Shown: positions 1-5,561 of the stretch, one piece after another
Layout of the letters: each line of letters opens with the position of its first letter
How positions within the stretch are numbered: the first letter of the stretch is position 1
Source: DATLMR01 sp035537555
GTDB taxonomy: Bacteria; Acidobacteriota; Blastocatellia; UBA7656
Length of the DNA stretch: 10,335 bases
Direction: 5' to 3'
NCBI GenBank assembly: GCA_035537555.1
Contig: DATLMR010000105.1
Location: 1 to 10,335 of the forward strand
Position numbers and translations under genes: made by a program
Notes under the pieces: generated by a model
Seen by the model: only the letters and a program-made list of their open reading frames with translations
Databases searched by the model: none
Told to the model about the DNA's origin: nothing

Positions 1-1190
1 CTAGCTCGAAGCCCGCGCAGGCGACCACGCAGACGGGGCCGACCCGACGCGGCGGCATCGTCACGATGACCACGACCCTGACCGACACGGGCGAGCGAAA
101 ACAGATGTTCGGCCTTACGGCTCGCCATATCAAGTCCACGATGACGGGCGAATCGACTCCGGAGGCATGCAGCCCTTTCAAGATGAAGGTGGAGACGGAC
201 GGATGGTACGTCGATCTCCAGTACGGCATAGAGTGCGCGACGGAGATGGGGGCAGCCGCCTCGGCTATGGCGAACAAGGCGGACTGCGTGGACGAGTACA
301 GGAACAAGACCGTCGGCACCGCGAAGCTGGGCTACCCTCTGTTGATGACGATGACGATATACGGAGAGGACGGGCGTCAGAGCGTGACCTCGACGACGGA
401 GGTGCTCGAATTGACCAGCGCGACTCTGGACCCGGCGCTGTTCGAGATCCCTTCCGGGTACTCTGAAGCGAAGAGCACGCAGGAATTCTACGCGGCGGCT
501 GCTGCTGCAATGAGCCGGAACGCGGGCGACGACACGAATCGCGATTCCAACACCGCGAGCGCGCCTGCGACGAGCGCGCCTCCTTCGTCCGGCGGCGCGG
601 CAACCGTGCCGGGGACCGTATCCGCGAGCTCTCCGAAGAAAGCCGGCGCCGTCAGAATCGGCCTGGTCATGCCGAAGGCGCAGATGAGTGACAACATTCC
701 GGCCGCTAACGCAGCCGAAGCGGTTCGCAATACATTTGCGGGCTACCTGAACGGCCCCACGGTCGAAGTAGTCCTGCTATCGGCCAGGCTGCCGGTGCAG
801 GCGATTGAAGAAGCCAGGCAGAGCCAGTGCGACTACATCCTGTTCGCCGGCATTACGCAGAAGAAAGGCGGCGGCGGAGGCATGTTCGGCAAGGTGCTCG
901 GAAACGTGGCCGGCACGGCCGCCTCTTCGATCCCTTACGGCGGCAGCACCGGAGAGGCCGTAGCCCGGAGCGCGGCGAGCGCCGTTATCTACAACTCGGC
1001 GATGATCGCGAGCTCGATCAAGGCGAAAGACGAGCTGAGCCTCGACTACAAGTTTCAGGCTACCGAGGGCGATCAGAAGCCCCTTGTCGCGAACACCACC
1101 AACGCCAAGGCCAAATCGGACGGCGAGGACGTTATAACTCCCCTGATCGAGAAGGCCGCCGAAGCTATAGTCACAAGCATTCAGAAGTGA
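1..1190 (+). CDS. Secreted/envelope protein, DUF4412-like plus CsgG/TolB-N-like domains (5' partial)
   Basis: The reading frame is open to the left edge from base 3, so the ATG at 66 is probably internal and the true start lies outside the window. Numbering from that ATG, residues 1-135 resemble DUF4412-type secreted proteins. They include a D-G-W-Y-V-D-L-Q segment near 45-52, several cysteines (35, 57, 74) and a closing L-F-E-I-P-S-G-Y at 125-132. Residues 140-192 are a low-complexity Ala/Ser/Thr/Pro linker. Residues 195-374 look like an alpha/beta domain of CsgG or TolB-N type: V-R-I-G-L-V strand, a helix, V-E-V-V-L-L-S strand, then C-D-Y-I-L-F-A-G at 255-262. A glycine-rich stretch at 268-293 could be a flexible or membrane-inserting loop. 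The family match is from memory of motifs; the role is unknown. It may act in the periplasm or at the outer membrane. A strong stem-loop follows the stop. Confidence 0.8.
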   Translation, partial: SSKPAQATTQTGPTRRGGIVTMTTTLTDTGERKQMFGLTARHIKSTMTGESTPEACSPFKMKVETDGWYVDLQYGIECATEMGAAASAMANKADCVDEYRNKTVGTAKLGYPLLMTMTIYGEDGRQSVTSTTEVLELTSATLDPALFEIPSGYSEAKSTQEFYAAAAAAMSRNAGDDTNRDSNTASAPATSAPPSSGGAATVPGTVSASSPKKAGAVRIGLVMPKAQMSDNIPAANAAEAVRNTFAGYLNGPTVEVVLLSARLPVQAIEEARQSQCDYILFAGITQKKGGGGGMFGKVLGNVAGTAASSIPYGGSTGEAVARSAASAVIYNSAMIASSIKAKDELSLDYKFQATEGDQKPLVANTTNAKAKSDGEDVITPLIEKAAEAIVTSIQK

Positions 1191-1191
1191 C

Positions 1192-1209
1192 GCGCGGTTT
1201 GCGCCGCGC
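1192..1209 (+). other. Short GC stem-loop directly after a stop codon
   Basis: GCGCGG at 1192-1197 pairs with CCGCGC at 1204-1209 around a 6-nt loop, one base after the stop of the upstream gene. It sits just before the larger stem-loop at 1226-1260 and may add to transcript end formation or 3' protection. There is no T-run. Confidence 0.35.
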
Positions 1210-1225
1210 TCGCGTGAAATAAACC

Positions 1226-1260
1226 GGAGGCCGCGCCCAGGCTAAACAAGCGCGGCCTCC
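1226..1260 (+). terminator. Probable transcription terminator stem-loop
   Basis: GGAGGCCGCGC (1226-1236) is the exact reverse complement of GCGCGGCCTCC (1250-1260), giving a perfect 11-bp GC-rich stem with a 13-nt loop, 35 nt after the stop of the left-edge gene. Only a weak T-rich piece (CTGTTT) follows, so it is not a textbook intrinsic terminator. It is, however, the strongest inverted repeat I saw, and it lies where the first transcript should end. Confidence 0.6.
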
Positions 1261-1282
1261 CTGTTTCCACGGCATTATGCCG

Positions 1283-1440
1283 CTTACCGGGAAGAAGGCC
1301 TTTCAGGGCCATAGCTCCTGATTCGCGCCGAAGGCATCGTCCCTCCTCGCCCGCGAGCGGATGTTGGCCAGGCCCTGCCCCGATCTCCTGCTCTTCGGAT
1401 CGAAGCCGCTCAACCCTTGAATCAGGGCCGCCCCTGCAAT
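1283..1440 (-). pseudogene. Possible decayed fragment of a sensor histidine kinase (HATPase_c C-terminal end)
   Basis: On the minus strand, 1407-1342 reads G-F-D-P, five residues, then GQGLANIRSRARR. This is the pattern of the G1/G2 region of NarL-type partner kinases (consensus G-F-D-P...G-x-G-L-x-N-M-R-x-R-A). In another minus frame, 1321-1283 reads SGAMALKGLLPGK, which resembles the following kinase segment (L-G-G-x-x-x-L-x-S-x-P-G-x-G-T). The two pieces are out of frame and about 20 nt apart, where an intact kinase has almost no gap. Before G-F-D-P there is no full D-x-G-x-G motif and no N-box. I infer a relic of a kinase gene that has lost most of its length. Chance resemblance in GC-rich DNA is possible. 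Confidence 0.4.
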
Positions 1441-1513
1441 CCCTGCCTGATGAACTCCCGTACCGAAGCCTCCGTATGCTGCGATACATGGCTCACCCTT
1501 CGGCCGGCATCTC

Positions 1514-1522
1514 TGGTACAAT
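1514..1522 (+). promoter_or_regulatory. Candidate extended -10 promoter for the TIR-TPR gene
   Basis: TGG followed by TACAAT (1517-1522) matches an extended -10 element (TGn plus five of six bases of TATAAT), 72 nt upstream of the ATG at 1595. No good -35 hexamer is seen at the right distance, which is normal for extended -10 promoters. A second -10-like hexamer, TACTAT, lies at 1557-1562. This is sequence pattern only. Confidence 0.35.
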
Positions 1523-1594
1523 GAGCGCCGCGCCATTAGGGCGGGCCAGGGCCGTGTACTATAGAGCCGGGCTTGCGGCGCAGGAGAAAGCCGA

Positions 1595-2839
1595 ATGAGT
1601 GACGTGTTCATCAGCTACTCGCGAAATGACAGGGACAAGGCTGCGGAGCTCGCCGCGCTTTTTGAGCGGCAGGGATGGACCGTGTGGTGGGACCGGAACA
1701 TCCCTCCGGGCAAGAGGTACTCGCAGATCATCGGAGACGAGCTGGCCGCCGCGAGGTCGATCATCGTCCTCTGGTCCCGAACCTCCGTGGCGTCCGACTG
1801 GGTGAGAGACGAGGCGCAGGAGGGCGTGAATCGCGGGATTCTGGTCCCGGTGCTCATAGAAAAAGTGGACATGCCCTACGGCTTCCGGCAGCACCAGACC
1901 GCCAACCTTTCGGATTGGGACGGCTCCGCTTCGCACCCGGAGATGAGGATGCTGCTCGACAGTCTCTCGAAGCTCGTCAGCGTGCCCGCGGTCCCCGGCG
2001 ATCCTCCTCCCCTCAAGAGGGAGCCTCCCCCCTCCGGCCGCCGCGCGCCCCTCATCGCCGGGGTCGCGGCGCTCGCAATAATGGCCGCCGCTTATTTCGC
2101 CTACAGGAGTTTACCGTGGGGCGCGGAGACCCGTCACGACCAGGCGAACGAGAACAGGGCCTCGAATAACGTGAACGGCAGCTCGTTGGATAATAGGAAT
2201 GGCCGCCCCGATCAGGCGGCGCGGGACAGAGCGATTAAGTTTACCGTCGATGGAATAGAAAAGGCCTCGAGCGGGAATTATGAGGGGGCGATCCTCATGT
2301 ACAATACCGCCGTCGAAGCTGACCCCGGCTATGCGGAGGCGTACTTTTATAGAGCCCAGTCCTACGTCGTCACCAAGCAGTCCGGGAAAGCCGTGGCCGA
2401 TTTTAAGAAAGTCCTGGAGCTTAAGCCCGATGATGAAAGGCGGGCAAAGGTGACGGCCTTGCTGGCGGACCTACAGGCCCCGCCCCCCCCGCCTGATAAG
2501 ACCACCGCTCCCCCGTCGGATGCGGTCCGCGCGCAGGTCCGGCAGATGTTCAGCCCGAGCAAGGTGGCGCGAATAGAGTCCACGACGAGTCTGATCGCTT
2601 CCAACAAGCAGGACGCGAAGGCCATGTCTCTGGCCCTTTCGACGGCAAAGGCGGACCCCTCCAATAAAAGCGGCGTCATCAATACTCTGGTCCTGCTCGA
2701 GAGCATGGACCCGCAAATTCTCAAGGCCCACAAAGAAGAGATAGAAGAACTGCTGAAGCTCGTAAGCAATAACGGCCCCGAGACGCAGGACCACGTAAGG
2801 AAGGTGAGGGCGATAATGGGGGGCATAACGGGCAACTGA
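1595..2839 (+). CDS. TIR domain protein with transmembrane anchor and TPR repeats
   Basis: A 414-residue protein; AGGAG at 1582-1586 lies 8 nt before the ATG. Residues 1-125 form a TIR (TIR_2-type) domain: D-V-F-I-S-Y-S-R at 3-10, G-W-T-V-W-W-D-R at 27-34, then S-D-W-V-R-D-E at 67-73. E73 sits where NAD-cleaving bacterial TIR domains carry the catalytic glutamate, so NADase activity is possible but unproven. Residues 131-150 are a Pro/Arg linker. A single hydrophobic helix at about 151-170 should anchor the protein with TIR in the cytoplasm and the rest outside. After an Asn-rich spacer there are two TPR-like units at about 213-280, a proline run at 296-300 and a helical C-terminal domain at 308-410. 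The proline run is encoded over a C8 tract. Related TIR proteins act in signalling or anti-phage defence; no partner such as ThsA, a caspase or an NTPase is visible here. Confidence 0.88.
   Translation: MSDVFISYSRNDRDKAAELAALFERQGWTVWWDRNIPPGKRYSQIIGDELAAARSIIVLWSRTSVASDWVRDEAQEGVNRGILVPVLIEKVDMPYGFRQHQTANLSDWDGSASHPEMRMLLDSLSKLVSVPAVPGDPPPLKREPPPSGRRAPLIAGVAALAIMAAAYFAYRSLPWGAETRHDQANENRASNNVNGSSLDNRNGRPDQAARDRAIKFTVDGIEKASSGNYEGAILMYNTAVEADPGYAEAYFYRAQSYVVTKQSGKAVADFKKVLELKPDDERRAKVTALLADLQAPPPPPDKTTAPPSDAVRAQVRQMFSPSKVARIESTTSLIASNKQDAKAMSLALSTAKADPSNKSGVINTLVLLESMDPQILKAHKEEIEELLKLVSNNGPETQDHVRKVRAIMGGITGN
2483..2490 (+). repeat. C8 homopolymer inside the TIR-TPR gene
   Basis: Eight consecutive cytosines encode part of the proline run (residues 296-300) between the TPR units and the C-terminal helical domain. 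Slippage here would remove the last roughly 110 residues and leave the TIR, membrane and TPR parts intact. Such tracts can act as phase-variable sites, but in a GC-rich genome with CCC and CCG proline codons it may be incidental. Confidence 0.5.
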
Positions 2840-2900
2840 CCTCCGGCGCTCGCGCCGCGGCCGGTCCCGTCGAGCTTGATAATCGGGGCGAAAGGTTGTA

Positions 2901-2906
2901 AAGGAG
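2901..2906 (+). promoter_or_regulatory. Ribosome binding site that sets a GTG start
   Basis: AAGGAG lies 4 nt before the GTG at 2911. No ATG occurs at a sensible position upstream in frame, and the radical SAM domain begins near residue 22, so this site supports the GTG start. The spacing is shorter than usual. Confidence 0.6.
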
Positions 2907-2910
2907 AGAG

Positions 2911-4032
2911 GTGTCCAGCCAGATCACAAAGTTCGCCAACCTTCTGCAATCGACCGGGCGCGAGAAGAGGCTCGGCACCGTGATCCTCTTCGTCACCTCG
3001 CGCTGCAACGCCTTCTGCAAGACCTGCTTCTACTGGGATGAGTTGAACCGGCCGGGCGATCTGACTTTCGAGCAGATAGAGAACGTGTCGCGCACGATGC
3101 CGAGCATCACCGACCTGTGGCTCTCGGGCGGCGAGCCCTCCCTGCGCCGCGACGTTCGCGCCGTCATCGACACGTTCGTCGAGAACAACGGCGTGCGCCG
3201 CATCATCATACCGACGAACGGGATCGCCAGGGCGCGCATTTACGAGATAGTCGAGCACGCGCTTGAAAACCATCCCGGCCTCGACCTCTACCTGAACGTC
3301 GCGCTCGACGGCTACGGAAAGACTCACGACGAGATTCGCGGGGTGCCCGGCAACTGGGAAAAAGCGCTCGATTGCATCACGTCTCTCTACCCGCTCAAGG
3401 AGCGGTATGATCAGAGGTTTCGCCTCAACGTCAACACCGTGGTCTGCGCCGAAAATTACGCCGAGATGCATAAGCTTTCCGAGTACCTCTGGCACAATCT
3501 CAGGCTCGACGGCCATTACTTCAACATCATTCGCGGCGAGACGAAGGCCGGGGAGGGCATAAAGCAGGTGCCGCCCGCGGTCCTCCCCGAGATGTACAGG
3601 CGCGCGGCGGAGCTGACCAGGCGTTACGGCGACCGAATGTTCGCCGACGATAATGCTCTGGCGCGATTCGTCAAGAACGTGGCCTACGTCGGCGCGATTA
3701 CGACGCACTATCGCGTCCAGCACCGCAATTTCGAAGGGCCGGCCGCGTGGCCGATGGCCTGTACGGCTGGAGAAACGATCGCGGTCATCGACTACAACGG
3801 AGACGTGCGCGCCTGCGAGCTGCGGGGGAAATTCGCGAGCCTCGCCGATTATGATTACGACTTCGGCGCGCTCTGGTCGGCCGGGGAGCGGCAGAAAGAG
3901 CTCGAAGCGATCGACGGCGGGAAGGCCTGCTGGTGTACGCACGTGTGCTTCATCCACGACTCCATGCGGCATTCCCGGCGCTCGATGCTTTACGAGCTGC
4001 CGAAGAATTACGCGACGCGCGGCAGATGGTGA
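2911..4032 (+). CDS. Radical SAM protein with SPASM-like C-terminal cysteines
   Basis: A 373-residue enzyme starting at GTG, with AAGGAG just upstream. The radical SAM cluster motif C-x3-C-x2-C is at C32, C36 and C39, following V-I-L-F-V-T-S-R. The SAM-binding S-G-G-E-P is at 72-76, and later core strands include I-I-I-P-T-N-G (98-104) and N-V-A-L-D-G (129-134). The C-terminal part carries C284, C302 (after D-Y-N-G-D-V-R), C340, C342 and C346. This is a SPASM or twitch-like pattern that should bind one or more auxiliary iron-sulfur clusters. SPASM enzymes often modify peptides or proteins, but others act on small molecules, so the substrate is unknown. The gene follows the TIR gene by 71 nt; a small GC hairpin at 2844-2857 lies between them. 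The next gene starts 4 nt after its stop and is probably translated together with it. No short precursor-peptide gene is evident nearby. Confidence 0.88.
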   Translation: MSSQITKFANLLQSTGREKRLGTVILFVTSRCNAFCKTCFYWDELNRPGDLTFEQIENVSRTMPSITDLWLSGGEPSLRRDVRAVIDTFVENNGVRRIIIPTNGIARARIYEIVEHALENHPGLDLYLNVALDGYGKTHDEIRGVPGNWEKALDCITSLYPLKERYDQRFRLNVNTVVCAENYAEMHKLSEYLWHNLRLDGHYFNIIRGETKAGEGIKQVPPAVLPEMYRRAAELTRRYGDRMFADDNALARFVKNVAYVGAITTHYRVQHRNFEGPAAWPMACTAGETIAVIDYNGDVRACELRGKFASLADYDYDFGALWSAGERQKELEAIDGGKACWCTHVCFIHDSMRHSRRSMLYELPKNYATRGRW

Positions 4033-4036
4033 AACG

Positions 4037-4417
4037 ATGATTAGACTCAGGAAAGTTCTCTTCATAGCCGTGTGGAGCCTTCTATTGCCGGGCTCGACGC
4101 TGTTTCAGGCCGCCGCTCGGTCTCCCGCCGGAGGCGACTTTCCCGTAGGGAGTTATGTGGACGGGGATTTTATAGCCACGTTTACCCCCGACGGGAAGCT
4201 CTTCGTCCATAGCGACGACTTTCTAAAGGCCGAGGCCGCTTACACGGTTGAGGGCGACCAGATAACGATCAAGGATAAGAAGGCTACAGGAGAATGTGGC
4301 GGCGCCGGGAGATATAAGTGGCGATTTGACGGCAAGGCATTGAGCTTTACCAGGGTGGAGGATGCGTGCAAGGGAAGGGCGCGCCACCTGACATCGCGCC
4401 GGTGGCCGATGATCTAG
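4037..4417 (+). CDS. Small secreted lipocalin-like/beta-barrel hypothetical protein
   Basis: A 126-residue protein. I chose the ATG at 4037 because the signal peptide begins there: MIRLRK, a hydrophobic core (about 7-22) and a likely cleavage site near A-A-A-R (25-28). The open frame further upstream only overlaps the radical SAM gene. The mature part alternates short polar and hydrophobic strands, with F-P-V-G-S-Y-V-D-G-D-F at 35-45, T-F-T-P-D-G-K-L at 48-55, Y-T-V-E-G-D-Q-I-T-I at 69-78 and a C-terminal R-Y-K-W-R-F. This is the pattern of small lipocalin-like domain proteins. C87 and C111 could form a disulfide in the periplasm. It starts 4 nt after the radical SAM stop with no clear ribosome binding site, so coupled translation is likely. 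Its function is unknown, and I cannot tell whether it is a partner or substrate of the upstream enzyme. Confidence 0.7.
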   Translation: MIRLRKVLFIAVWSLLLPGSTLFQAAARSPAGGDFPVGSYVDGDFIATFTPDGKLFVHSDDFLKAEAAYTVEGDQITIKDKKATGECGGAGRYKWRFDGKALSFTRVEDACKGRARHLTSRRWPMI

Positions 4418-4722
4418 GCGGCCGAGAGAGACCCGCGCGACCGGTCGCGCATTCACGTACTCCGAATCGGTGATGGCGACCCTGAGCGAGAGGCCGCTCT
4501 CCCATCCGCGCCGGAAGAGACTAACGCCTTGAGGCCCACGCCTTCGACCACGGCGCACACGTTCGATCCCGAGCAATCTACGGTATCGTTTCGCGCGTCC
4601 CTCTATTTCACGGCATGGAAAAATCATGACTCGCGGCCTGTGCGGTACTTGAGCGAGCTGCAATCTTATATCTCAACGCCCGCGGGCACCCGGAATCGGG
4701 AATCGACGGTTTTGATTGCCTT
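4418..4722 (+). other. 305-bp intergenic stretch without a convincing gene
   Basis: It contains a perfect 16-bp palindrome at 4435-4450 (GCGCGACC/GGTCGCGC), 17 nt after the preceding stop, which could form a terminator-like hairpin but has no T-run. A second GC-rich patch at 4678-4700 holds the palindrome GCCCGCGGGC and a CCCG/CGGG mini-hairpin, about 20 nt before the next gene. An AT-rich patch with TTATAT at 4666-4671 could be a -10 element but has no matching -35. A 65-codon open frame from a TTG at 4529 ends in an ATGA overlap with the next gene. Its composition does not look protein-like and I do not call it a gene. Confidence 0.6.
4435..4450 (+). terminator. Possible terminator hairpin (perfect 16-bp palindrome)
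   Basis: GCGCGACC followed directly by its reverse complement GGTCGCGC, 17 nt after the stop of the small secreted protein gene. It could fold into a hairpin at the end of the radical SAM transcript, or be a dyad binding site for a regulator of the next gene. There is no T-tract. Confidence 0.35.
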
Positions 4723-5370
4723 ATGATTTTGCAATGCGCGATCTTTCTCGTATCTCTCGGCCTGATGGCGAGCGCCGCGCCTTTGGCGCAAAAGGGTTCC
4801 AGCAGGTCCGACCCCGACGGAGATTTGAGGCGCGAGCTGATCCGGATGGGTGAGAAAGATCAGAAATACAGAGATCGGATGGACAGGTTGATGAAGAACA
4901 TGCCGGGTCCGGAAAATAAGAGGGCGACGCGGGAGTTCCTGGCCGTCTTGAAAAAGCAGGACGAGATCGACCGCAAGAATATTAAGCGATTAGACGAGAT
5001 CATAAGCCGGTACGGCTGGCCGACCAGAAGCATGGTGGGGAAAGAGGCAAGTAACGCGGCGCTGATCATTCTTCAGCATGCGGACTTGAGCTATCAGAAG
5101 AAGTACTTTCCTCTTGTCAAAGAGGCGGCGGCCGGAAATGAAGCTCTGGCAGCCAACGTGGCGACGCTGGAAGACAGAATACTTATGCGAGAGGGGAAGA
5201 AGCAGATCTACGGCACGCAGGTTCGTATAAACGACGTAACCAGGAAGCTGGAACTATACCCGATAGAGGACGAAGAGAACGTCGATAAAAGGAGAGCCGG
5301 GGTCGGCCTGCCGCCGATTGCGGAATACCTGAAGATGTTCGGGCTGGACTACAGCCCGCCGAAGAAGTAG
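4723..5370 (+). CDS. Secreted DUF6624 family protein
   Basis: A 215-residue protein matching the DUF6624 pattern by conserved segments: R-Y-G-W-P (96-100), a short G-K-E-A loop, L-Q-H-A-D (117-121), Q-I-Y-G-T-Q (161-166), P-I-E-D (180-183), V-D-K-R-R (187-191) and L-P-P-I-A-E-Y-L (196-203). The family has no established function as far as I know. Residues 1-20 are hydrophobic and end in A-S-A-A-P-L-A, a likely signal peptide, although its N-terminus (MILQC) lacks the usual positive charge. The frame closes at 4627-4629 upstream and no other ATG, GTG or TTG lies between, so the ATG at 4723 is the only standard start before the hydrophobic segment. No Shine-Dalgarno sequence is visible, which leaves the start somewhat open. 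Residues 32-95 are rich in charged residues and should be helical. Confidence 0.8.
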   Translation: MILQCAIFLVSLGLMASAAPLAQKGSSRSDPDGDLRRELIRMGEKDQKYRDRMDRLMKNMPGPENKRATREFLAVLKKQDEIDRKNIKRLDEIISRYGWPTRSMVGKEASNAALIILQHADLSYQKKYFPLVKEAAAGNEALAANVATLEDRILMREGKKQIYGTQVRINDVTRKLELYPIEDEENVDKRRAGVGLPPIAEYLKMFGLDYSPPKK

Positions 5371-5458
5371 CCCGGACGGCGGCCCGTCGTCGATGTGGGA
5401 GATTGATCACGGGATGATCCTCAAGCTATCGATTCCTGAGCTCGAGCCTCTACAGGCT

Positions 5459-5486
5459 TTGAGAGGGCTCCGATTGAATGTATCCT
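5459..5486 (+). promoter_or_regulatory. Candidate sigma70-type promoter for the APC permease
   Basis: TTGAGA at 5459-5464 (five of six -35 bases) and TATCCT at 5481-5486 (four of six -10 bases) are 16 nt apart, upstream of the permease. Transcription would start at about 5492-5494, exactly where the stem-loop at 5493-5518 begins, so the mRNA would carry a hairpin at its 5' end. Confidence 0.35.
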
Positions 5487-5492
5487 CGAAGA

Positions 5493-5518
5493 GGCCCGCG
5501 TCTAGCTACAGGCGGGCC
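5493..5518 (+). terminator. Stem-loop between DUF6624 and permease genes
   Basis: GGCCCGC (5493-5499) pairs with GCGGGCC (5512-5518) around a 12-nt loop. There is no T-run after it. It may end transcripts of the upstream gene. Alternatively, if the promoter at 5459-5486 is real, it may be a 5'-end hairpin of the permease mRNA. Confidence 0.4.
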
Positions 5519-5561
5519 ATCAATCCAACGTAAACGAGCGAGATGAGCCGAGCAATTGCGT

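Noticed and set aside
265..603. Minus-strand frame inside the left-edge gene
   Set aside because: Serine and arginine repeats typical of a GC-rich shadow frame.
866..882. GGC-rich run that looks like a trinucleotide repeat
   Set aside because: It encodes the glycine-rich loop of the left-edge protein and is short and imperfect.
2844..2857. Small hairpin CGGCG-CTCG-CGCCG between the TIR and radical SAM genes
   Set aside because: Only 5 bp and no T-run; too weak to call a terminator in DNA of this composition.
3653..4036. Long N-terminal extension of the small secreted protein
   Set aside because: This part overlaps the radical SAM gene in another frame and is Arg/Ser-rich; the signal peptide begins at the ATG at 4037.
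2362..4065. 567-codon open frame on the minus strand opposite the radical SAM gene and the end of the TIR gene
   Set aside because: It is the antisense shadow of two well-supported genes in GC-rich DNA. Its translation shows no domain motif, and the plus-strand motifs explain the region.
4223..4663. 146-codon minus-strand frame across the secreted protein gene and the gap
   Set aside because: Arg-rich translation with no recognisable domain; half of it lies opposite a supported gene.
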